Of a stretch of 60,073 nt of DNA, positions 54,267 through 60,073 are shown piece by piece; within the stretch, counting starts at the first letter, position 1, and the number at the start of each line of letters is the position of its first letter. The notes beneath the pieces are model-generated. The model made no database searches. It saw only the letters and a program-made list of their open reading frames with translations, and was not told the origin of the DNA. Source of the stretch: M55B112 sp040903745 (lineage in GTDB: Bacteria; Bacteroidota; Bacteroidia; Bacteroidales; GCA-2748055); the NCBI GenBank assembly GCA_040903745.1, contig JBBDUV010000011.1:1-60073 (forward strand), in the 5' to 3' direction. The position numbers were made by a program, and so were the translations under genes.

Positions 54267-55733
54267 ATGAAATTATTCTTCCAAAATATAAAAACAAAAT
54301 TTATATCAAGGCTTGCAGCATTTCTTGTGGTGTTTCTGGTTGCCAATGGCTGCGAAAAACATGAGCGGGTTGCAGCCGTCAGAACAGAGGGGGTTACTGA
54401 TCTGAGCTATACTAATTGCTACGTTACAGGGTATGTGCTCGATCTGGGTGATGCAGGAATAGATCATCATGGTTTTGTCTGGTCAATAAATGAAAATCCA
54501 ACGACAAAAGATGCCAGTAGAAATCTTGGATCAATTGCATCTTTAGGAACATACGGAGATACCTTAAAAGGATTAACATCGGGGTCGAAATATTATTTCA
54601 GGGCATATGCACTGAATGGCGCAGGAGAATATTATGGCAAGCAGGTTTCTTTTACGACTTTGGCCTTTCAACTTCCTGTAGTTACTACAAGTAATGCTGA
54701 CAGTATCTCAACTGCAACTGTAAAAGTAGGCGGAATTGTCACCGATGATGGAGGTGATGCAGTCACTGAGCGGGGTGTTTACTACAGCACATCAGCCGGA
54801 GCAGAGACTACCGGTACCAAAGAGGTTATTGGCAGTGGATCGGGAGAATTTTCCGGCAGTCTGACAGGCCTTACAGCAGGAACCACCTATTACGTAAAAG
54901 CCTATGCCACCAACAGTGCCGGAACGGCCTATGGCAGTGAGGTGAGCTTTGCAACGGAAACAGAAATTGTGGTACCAAAACTAACCACTAACGCAGTGAC
55001 ATCCGTGACAGAGACCACGGCAGAGAGCGGCGGGATTATCAGCGATGATGGTGGTGCAGCGGTAACCGAACGCGGGGTCTGCTGGAGCACGAATCAGAAC
55101 CCGACAACGGCAGATAACAAAACCTCCGATGGCACAGGTACCGGAAGCTTTACCAGTTCAATTACAGGACTTACATCGAACACCACCTATTATGTAAGAG
55201 CTTATGCCACCAATAGTGCAGGAACAGCGTATGGAAATGAAATAATATATACCCATCAATTAGTTGTTGGCATGGAATATCAGGGTGGCATTATTGCCTA
55301 TATCCTTCAACCCGGCGATCCCGGATATGTTGACGGAGAAACACATGGGCTTATAGCTGCCCCGGCTGACCAAAGTTCAGGCGCACAGTGGGGCTGTGTT
55401 GGCACAAGCATTGGAGGCACATCACCCGCACTTGGCACAGGTATGGCAAATACGCAGGCCATAGTGAATAGTTGCAGCGAGTCAGAACGGGCTGCCCGTA
55501 TTTGCAACGATTTAGTGCTAAATGGCTACAGCGATTGGTACCTCCCCAGCAGAGACGAGCTCAATAAACTCTACCTGAACAGAACTGCGGTTGGAGGTTT
55601 TGCTAGTGCCTTCTATTGGAGTTCCAGTGAGTACAGTAGCTACGACGCGTGGGAGCAGTCCTTCGACGATGGCGGTCAGGTCGGCAGCAGTAAGGACTAC
55701 ACTTATCGTGTTCGTGCAGTTCGGGCTTTTTAA
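54267..55733 (+). CDS. Fn3-repeat lipoprotein with C-terminal Lcl/C-type-lectin-like domain: DGR target (variable) protein
   Basis: 488 residues from ATG 54267; the signal with lipobox (FLVVFLVANGCEKH) decides this start over the frame from 54225. Three fibronectin-III-like repeats follow (VTDLSYTNCYVTGYV...; TTGTKEVIGSGSGEFSGSLTG; NPTTADNKTSDGTGTGSFTS), each ending in an AYATNSAGTAYG-like strand. The C-terminal domain (GYSDWYLPSRDELNKLYLNR...FYWSSSEY...VRAVRAF) is a DUF1566/C-type-lectin fold used by DGR targets. Its last 40 codons carry the variable-repeat signature. It is likely a surface ligand-binding protein. Confidence 0.88.
   Translation: MKLFFQNIKTKFISRLAAFLVVFLVANGCEKHERVAAVRTEGVTDLSYTNCYVTGYVLDLGDAGIDHHGFVWSINENPTTKDASRNLGSIASLGTYGDTLKGLTSGSKYYFRAYALNGAGEYYGKQVSFTTLAFQLPVVTTSNADSISTATVKVGGIVTDDGGDAVTERGVYYSTSAGAETTGTKEVIGSGSGEFSGSLTGLTAGTTYYVKAYATNSAGTAYGSEVSFATETEIVVPKLTTNAVTSVTETTAESGGIISDDGGAAVTERGVCWSTNQNPTTADNKTSDGTGTGSFTSSITGLTSNTTYYVRAYATNSAGTAYGNEIIYTHQLVVGMEYQGGIIAYILQPGDPGYVDGETHGLIAAPADQSSGAQWGCVGTSIGGTSPALGTGMANTQAIVNSCSESERAARICNDLVLNGYSDWYLPSRDELNKLYLNRTAVGGFASAFYWSSSEYSSYDAWEQSFDDGGQVGSSKDYTYRVRAVRAF
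55610..55733 (+). other. DGR variable repeat (VR) with adenine-mutagenesis signature
   Basis: From YWSSSEYSSYDAWEQSFDDG to VRAVRAF, the codons at presumed variable sites (AGT, TAC, AGC, GAC, TCC, GAT, GGT, GTC, GGC, TAT) all end in C or T and differ at the first two positions, as expected if the template holds AAC/AAT at these sites and only adenines were mutagenised. The framework (TGG, GAG, CAG, AAG, then CGTGTTCGTGCAGTTCGGGC) is constant. The template repeat itself is not in the window. Confidence 0.75.
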
Positions 55734-55748
55734 CTATTTAACAATTTT

Positions 55749-55772
55749 ACCGCGAAGCGGTCTATTTTTTTT
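55749..55772 (+). terminator. Hairpin with T-run just after the variable repeat
   Basis: ACCGC-GAA-GCGGT (55749-55761) followed by eight T's (55765-55772). In DGRs a hairpin immediately downstream of the VR assists target recognition, so it may be both an IMH-type structure and a terminator. It lies between the VR and the avd start (55775). Confidence 0.7.
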
Positions 55773-55774
55773 AA

Positions 55775-55873
55775 ATGGCTCTATATTACGAATTGCAGGT
55801 TTTTAAAGATGTCTATACGCTTGTTCAAAAGATATTTTCATATACTCAAGAATTTCCTCGCGAGTATAAATAG
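55775..55873 (+). pseudogene. avd: Truncated avd (DGR accessory variability protein, 32 codons)
   Basis: MALYYELQVFKDVYTLVQKI followed by FSYTQEFPREYK matches the first helices of the four-helix-bundle Avd family (about 110-130 residues). The frame stops at a TAG that is the first codon of the inserted IS (55871). The remaining ~80 residues are not found on the other side of the IS. Avd binds the DGR reverse transcriptase and is needed for mutagenic retrohoming, so this copy is dead. Confidence 0.8.
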
Positions 55874-57687
55874 TGCCTGCAAGAAAACTTGCAATTAATT
55901 GTTATACAATGAATTAATGTTAATAACTTGTTTGAATATAGCTGGGTTTTCTCTTGTTAATATTGCTGAAATTACAGATATTCAGGGTATTAAACAAACG
56001 AGATTCAAAAATGAGACAGAGATTCGAACAACAAATGACATTAGGAACCATCCCAATCGGTGATACAAAGATCACGACGAAAAAGCGGAGTGGCAAATTG
56101 CCGGATTTGTGTGCAGCACTAAAAGAGATTTTCATCACCCCTGAGTGGAATGAAAGATTGTTTGCGATTCTGGAAACCAGGGTTATCTCGGGCAAGAAGA
56201 GAACATGTCGACGTGGTATGGATCTGTGGCAGATCTTTGTATTGGCCCAGGTACGTATGCTCCTGAATACCAACTATGAAGATCTTCATCACATTGCTAA
56301 TAATGATCATCTGATCCGTCAGATTATGGGAGTAGAGAAGGGATTTGGGTATGAACGGTATGAGTTCAGGTACCAGAATATCATTGACAATGTATCGCTT
56401 TTGGATGATGATACCGTACGGGAGTTGAACCGGGTGATACTGGAGTTTGGTCATCAGGTGTTTAAAAAAAAAGAGGAGGCAGCCTTGCGCTTAAAGACCG
56501 ATAGTTTTGTAGTAGAGAGCAATGTGCATTTTCCCACGGATTACAATCTGTTATGGGACAGTACCCGCAAAAGCCTTGATATGGTAGACAAGTTCCTGCA
56601 GAAGTACCCTTCGATATCTGGATGGAGGAAGAAGCATGATTGGTACCGTCAATTGAAAAACGGAATGAGGGCCGTAGGTAAGGCTTCTTCATCGGGAGGC
56701 AAGGGTAAGGAAGAAAGGATAAAGCAAGCGGTGAAATATTATTTGACAAAAGCGCGTGTATTTCAGGAAAAGCTTGAAAGATCAAAAGAGGATTTTCCCA
56801 CAGGAGATGTTGTAGATGTATTACTTCATCTTGAACTGGATCGTTACATGGGATTTTTGAATAAGTTCATTGACCTGCTTGATCGCAGGGTTCTGCAAGG
56901 GGAACAGATTCCTCATGAAGAAAAGGTCTTCTCCATCTTCGAGGAATACACCGAGTGGATCACCAAGGGAAAATTAAGTCCTAATGTGGAGTTGGGTAAA
57001 AAGCTGTCCATCACCACAGATCAATACAACCTGATTGTAGATTACAGGATCATGGAGAACCAGTCTGATTCCGAGATGGTAAAGCCCATCGCAGACGTGC
57101 TGGCTACCAAATATAAGATCAAAAGCTGGAGTTTTGATAAGGGCTACTGGCACAAGGACAATAAGGCCTTTTTGGAAACATGTGTTGAGAAAGTTGTCAT
57201 GCCGAAAAAGGGGAAATGCAACAAGATGGAGCAGGCCGAGGAAGAGCATCGAGGCTTTAAACTGCTGAGAAACAAACACAGTGCAGTGGAATCCAATATT
57301 AATGAGTTGGAACATCGCGGCCTGGACCGGTGTCCGGACCGGGGGTATGGTCATTTTAAACGATATGTTGGTCTGGCGGTGGCTTCATATAACCTACGTC
57401 GGATCGGGCAGGAGTTGATTGCCATCCAGAGAAATATAGAACAAGCTGATATAGAATATATTACAGCGGCGTAAGTGCCGCAATTGACATACGTTTTTGA
57501 TAGTTCACATGGAAGAGATGTGTCCAAAAGTTAAAAAATAGCTATCTGTTCTTGAACCCGGATGAGAAAAATGTAAAAACTAAGACCAAAATCTAATTTT
57601 TAGGTTGCAAATGAACCTGGAAGTCCAGGTTGAAAGGAAAATAAATTGATGAATTTTGAAAAACAGAGAGTTTTCTTTCTGACACTA
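55871..57687 (+). mobile_element. Insertion sequence with 19-bp imperfect terminal inverted repeats
   Basis: The left end TAGTGCCTGCAAGAAAACT (55871-55889) and the complement of the right end TAGTGTCAGAAAGAAAACT (57687-57669) match at 16 of 19 positions. The 1817-bp element carries one transposase gene. A short hairpin (TGCAAG/CTTGCA) follows the left end and AACCTGG/CCAGGTT (57614-57631) lies near the right end. No target duplication is seen (left flank ...GTATAAA, right flank GTTAGG...), which suggests that adjacent DNA was deleted. Confidence 0.75.
56011..57474 (+). CDS. Transposase (DDE-type, ISNCY-like)
   Basis: 487 residues from ATG 56011 (MRQRFEQQMTLGTIPIGDTK); an earlier in-frame ATG at 55954 is less likely. 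FVVESNVHFPTDYNLLWDSTR, LKTDSF and the C-terminal HRGLDRCPDRGYGHFKRYVG are typical of long ISNCY/IS1202-like transposases. It appears intact, with no frameshift. It lies inside the terminal repeats at 55871 and 57687. Exact IS family assignment is from memory only. Confidence 0.85.
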   Translation: MRQRFEQQMTLGTIPIGDTKITTKKRSGKLPDLCAALKEIFITPEWNERLFAILETRVISGKKRTCRRGMDLWQIFVLAQVRMLLNTNYEDLHHIANNDHLIRQIMGVEKGFGYERYEFRYQNIIDNVSLLDDDTVRELNRVILEFGHQVFKKKEEAALRLKTDSFVVESNVHFPTDYNLLWDSTRKSLDMVDKFLQKYPSISGWRKKHDWYRQLKNGMRAVGKASSSGGKGKEERIKQAVKYYLTKARVFQEKLERSKEDFPTGDVVDVLLHLELDRYMGFLNKFIDLLDRRVLQGEQIPHEEKVFSIFEEYTEWITKGKLSPNVELGKKLSITTDQYNLIVDYRIMENQSDSEMVKPIADVLATKYKIKSWSFDKGYWHKDNKAFLETCVEKVVMPKKGKCNKMEQAEEEHRGFKLLRNKHSAVESNINELEHRGLDRCPDRGYGHFKRYVGLAVASYNLRRIGQELIAIQRNIEQADIEYITAA

Positions 57688-58109
57688 GTTAGGATTACTA
57701 TTAAAGAACTTCCCGAACCTAAACCGAAAAAGAGAAAAAGCAAGAAAAAACAAAATGAAAGAATAAAAGCCACTAATCGAGTAAAGGCCTGTGAGCTCGT
57801 CCTTCGTCGACGGTTTCTTTAGTACATATTTCGCAGCATACCACCTTGCGCCACCGCTGAAGCTAAGGCGGCTCGGGGGCAGCTTGCTAAACTAAACTGG
57901 ACAATAATAAGTTAGAAACAATCCTCCCTTTATTCTCTTCCCGGATACAGGGGAGGTTTAGCCTGGTTTTGATAATGTTTTAGCAGGGTGAGTTATTTGG
58001 GGGAGGATATATTGTTATTCACTTTTTGTCAGCCTACCGACCAATATAAAATTTTATCCTGAACTTTATTTCGCCTATAGCCGTGTTGAACTAAACCGCC
58101 TTAGCGGCG
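57688..58109. other. Non-coding debris between the IS and the IS91 remnant
   Basis: A stretch at 57775-57799 (AATCGAGTAAAGGCCTGTGA...) is about 80 percent identical to the 3' end of the group II intron at 59904, in the same orientation, so it may be another intron tail. Around 57850-57870 and 58095-58112, CCGCTGAAGCTAAGGCGG and CCGCCTTAGCGGCGG are related GC-rich palindromes. No template repeat or reverse transcriptase coding was found here. Confidence 0.45.
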
Positions 58110-58438
58110 GTGAGCTTTAGGTACAAGCATGCAAAAACAGGGAGGTATAACCGGGAAATGACTCTTGAAGCAAATGAGTTTATCCGGCGATTTATGCAAT
58201 GCAACACATACTTCCCGGTAAATTTTACAAAATACGATACTTTGGAATACTCGTTACCGTAAATAGCAATACGAGCAAAGAACAGTCTATTGCCCTAATC
58301 GCAAAGACCATGCATGTATCCGAGCTCGACGGCCTGAATTCATATGAGGCGTTCCAGATTATTACCGGGCTTGATCCATCAATTCAACCCAGCCAAAAAA
58401 CAACAAAACCAGATTCAAATAAAATGCCATGCCCATAG
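58110..58438 (+). pseudogene. IS91-family transposase C-terminal remnant (frameshifted)
   Basis: Frame 1 reads VSFRYKHAKTGRYNREMTLE then ANEFIRRFMQ; frame 2 from about 58199 continues MQHILPGKFYKIRYFGILV. Joined, they match the IS91 transposase region ending ...EFIRRF...LP.GF..IRYYG. The break coincides with a tandem duplication of TGCAA (ATGCAATGCAACAC at 58195-58206), a 5-bp insertion. The N-terminal two thirds are absent. Confidence 0.75.
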
Positions 58439-58656
58439 TGACGGCGGCACAGTCCAACTATATTTTATCCATCAATTAAATCCCTTTTTGCCTGCCTAGC
58501 AAATCAAAACAAAGAAATTATTGCTAATTTTAGTAACTATTTGACTAAACGATGGATAAAATACTAATACGTTGTGTGCAACTAAAAAGAAAGACCCCAG
58601 ATATGATTAGAATAACATTTTTGACCTTTTTAACTTTAAGTCTTCGGAGGAGTAAT

Positions 58657-59757
58657 ATGCAACAAAAGAACCTCGTCACTGTAAAGTATTTAAATTTCCT
58701 GATGATTATGCATATTTTGCTCGGCATGTTTACGCTCAATTTGTATGCACAAAGTATTCCAGCCGATTTGATGCGCAATTGCCATCAGTGGAAAATCACC
58801 TATCCGGATGGAATGGAAGAAAAACAACTGTGTGATAAAAACAATAACGAGTATTTCTACGTCAGTGATTCCGGCGATGCTTTGGTGTTTTTTGCACCGA
58901 TTCGCAGTAATAATGGAACTACAGCCAATTCCAGCTATATTCGTTCAGAACTCAGAGAGAGGGAAGAAGACGGCAGCAGAGACATTTACTGGACTACTGC
59001 GGGACGACATGTGTTGTATGTAGACCAGAAAATCACTCATTTGCCCATTGTGAAGTCTCATTTGGTTGCCTCGCAGATCCACGGAAACAAAGCAGATGGC
59101 ATTGATGACGCAATGGTTTTACGTCTAGAAGGAAATCATTTGTTCTTATCTTTCAATGGAGGCAAACTCCGCAATGATCTGACAATTAATACTGATTATG
59201 TGTTAGGTGTCAGACACGAGGTGATTTTTGAAATTGTGGATGGCAAGCACTACTGCTATTACAGCGAAGCCGGCGGCTTACTGGAGGCCTTCAATAATGA
59301 AAATGCTGACGCTTATCTTGTTAAAGATGGTGGTAATCCGGTGTTAATGAATCTTTCCTATGACCAAACCTATTTTAAAGTTGGAAATTACACGCAGAGT
59401 AATGCGGATAAAGAAGGCCAATATACCGATGATTCCGATAACTACGGGGAAGTCTATGTGTACGATTTCTTAGTGGAACACAGTGACATATCTACTGCTT
59501 TGGCTTCCGACAATCAGGTTCTGCAAAACTCACTGTTTCGATTAGAGACGAATAACAACACATTACGATATGAACTTGCCGGTTCTGATGTAATTTATGG
59601 TCTAGAAATTTACAACTTGTCCGGTCATTTGATAAATTCCGTGGCTGTAACAGGATTGTCCGGCGGGGTTAATATCAGCTCTCTATCCGCTGGTATGTAT
59701 TATGTGATTCTGCGTGGGCAGAGGACCATGTATCGTCAAAAGCTTTTCGTACCATGA
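58657..59757 (+). CDS. PL7 alginate lyase with T9SS type A sorting domain
   Basis: 366 residues from ATG 58657, chosen because AGGAG lies 9 bp upstream and the signal peptide (NFLMIMHILLGMFTLNLYAQ) starts nearby; a longer frame goes back to 58552. PL7 motifs are in order: SYIRSELRERE, ASQIHGNKADGIDD and QTYFKVGNYTQSN. It cleaves alginate by beta-elimination. The last ~80 residues (NSLFRLETNNNTLRYELAGS...GMYYVILRGQRTMYRQKLFV) are a type IX secretion C-terminal domain, so it is exported to the surface or released. An SD-like site and mobile-element neighbours suggest horizontal acquisition. Confidence 0.9.
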   Translation: MQQKNLVTVKYLNFLMIMHILLGMFTLNLYAQSIPADLMRNCHQWKITYPDGMEEKQLCDKNNNEYFYVSDSGDALVFFAPIRSNNGTTANSSYIRSELREREEDGSRDIYWTTAGRHVLYVDQKITHLPIVKSHLVASQIHGNKADGIDDAMVLRLEGNHLFLSFNGGKLRNDLTINTDYVLGVRHEVIFEIVDGKHYCYYSEAGGLLEAFNNENADAYLVKDGGNPVLMNLSYDQTYFKVGNYTQSNADKEGQYTDDSDNYGEVYVYDFLVEHSDISTALASDNQVLQNSLFRLETNNNTLRYELAGSDVIYGLEIYNLSGHLINSVAVTGLSGGVNISSLSAGMYYVILRGQRTMYRQKLFVP

Positions 59758-59903
59758 CACCCAACCCACATGCAACAGTAATTGGCGGGGTTCGTAGTGT
59801 ATTGGAGCTTTCTGCCTCGCATCAAATTCAGTTGTATCATGACAGAAAAGTGCTTAATGGCATACTTTATAAAATTTAAAAAAAACATAAAATAGCAGCA
59901 CAC

Positions 59904-60073
59904 AATCGAGTAGACGGCCGGTGAGCTAAAAGCCCACCGAAGCGCCTCTCACACCACCTTTACGTACGGGCCACTTATACAGCGGTTCATTTAAATAATG
60001 GGGGAAAGCGTAGGGGTAAATTTATCAGTCTCAATACCGAACAATAAGATTACCACCAAACAAAAAAAAGCAT
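59904..60073 (-). mobile_element. Group II intron, 3' part (domains V and VI), running off the window
   Basis: On the minus strand a 34-nt domain V-like helix (59986-59953) starts ACCGCTGTATAAGTGG and ends CGTACGTAAAGGTGGT. GTGTGAGAGGCG follows, then a domain VI hairpin (GGTGGGC/GCTCACC) and the 3' terminus GCCGTCTACTCGATT at 59904. This order is that of bacterial group II introns. The maturase/reverse transcriptase would lie beyond 60073; none is coded inside the window. The 3' boundary is good to a few bases; the 5' extent is unknown. Confidence 0.75.

Noticed and set aside
57649..57822. 58-codon ORF (MNFEKQRVFFLTLVRITIKE...) overlapping the IS right end
   Set aside because: It spans the right terminal repeat of the IS and then the intron-tail-like sequence, so it joins unrelated segments; no family resemblance and very lysine-rich by base composition.

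Overview
The window comes from a Bacteroidota chromosome, most likely Bacteroidales/Marinilabiliales-like. The sequence shows TonB receptor plus DUF4249 lipoprotein pairs, a type IX secretion (T9SS) C-terminal sorting domain, GH95 and sulfatase polysaccharide genes, KdsA (LPS synthesis), an almost complete lack of Shine-Dalgarno sequences, and many Bacteroidota-type promoters (-33 TTTG, -7 TAnnTTTG). No rRNA or tRNA gene was seen. Species-level identity cannot be read from the sequence.

Layout. 0-10 kb: edge of clpC, gyrA, a TPR protein, a DEAD-box helicase, a decayed DUF4249 gene, msrA, and the complete three-gene AmmeMemoRadiSam operon, followed by a likely unannotated ~99-nt sRNA. 10-21.6 kb: a DUF4249/TonB receptor pair, leuA, a 2-oxoacid dehydrogenase operon (E2, fused E1, flavodoxin) and a serine beta-lactamase-like hydrolase. 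21.9-22.3 kb: a gene-free block that looks like a ~415-nt structured RNA with its own promoter. 22.4-29.8 kb: a DNA-damage block of SRAP/YedK peptidase, LON-domain protein, XRE/S24 LexA-like repressor, a divergent DinB polymerase and a DnaE2-like polymerase, with REP-like palindromes between the two polymerases. 29.8-38.2 kb: an AAA ATPase and a decaying sulfated-fucan-type locus (one intact sulfatase, GH95, two broken sulfatases). 38.4-50.4 kb: core genes (TonB-like protein, RelA-type synthetase, YfcC-type transporter, DUF6588 protein, rarA-kdsA, LolA-like protein, OmpA-SPOR protein). 50.5-60 kb: accessory region with a broken PIN toxin and its partner, rnpB, a cold-shock gene, a caspase gene beside a diversity-generating retroelement (DGR) target protein, a truncated avd gene cut by an insertion sequence, an IS91 remnant, a secreted PL7 alginate lyase and the 3' end of a group II intron.

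Best leads: (1) the DGR target at 54.3-55.7 kb, whose C-terminal codons carry the adenine-mutagenesis signature but whose avd is cut at codon 32 by an IS, with no template repeat or reverse transcriptase visible; (2) the large structured RNA at 21.88-22.29 kb with four UUCG/UACG tetraloop hairpins; (3) the compact sRNA at 10.32-10.42 kb. Decay by internal deletion recurs in four genes (DUF4249 remnant, two sulfatases, PIN toxin).
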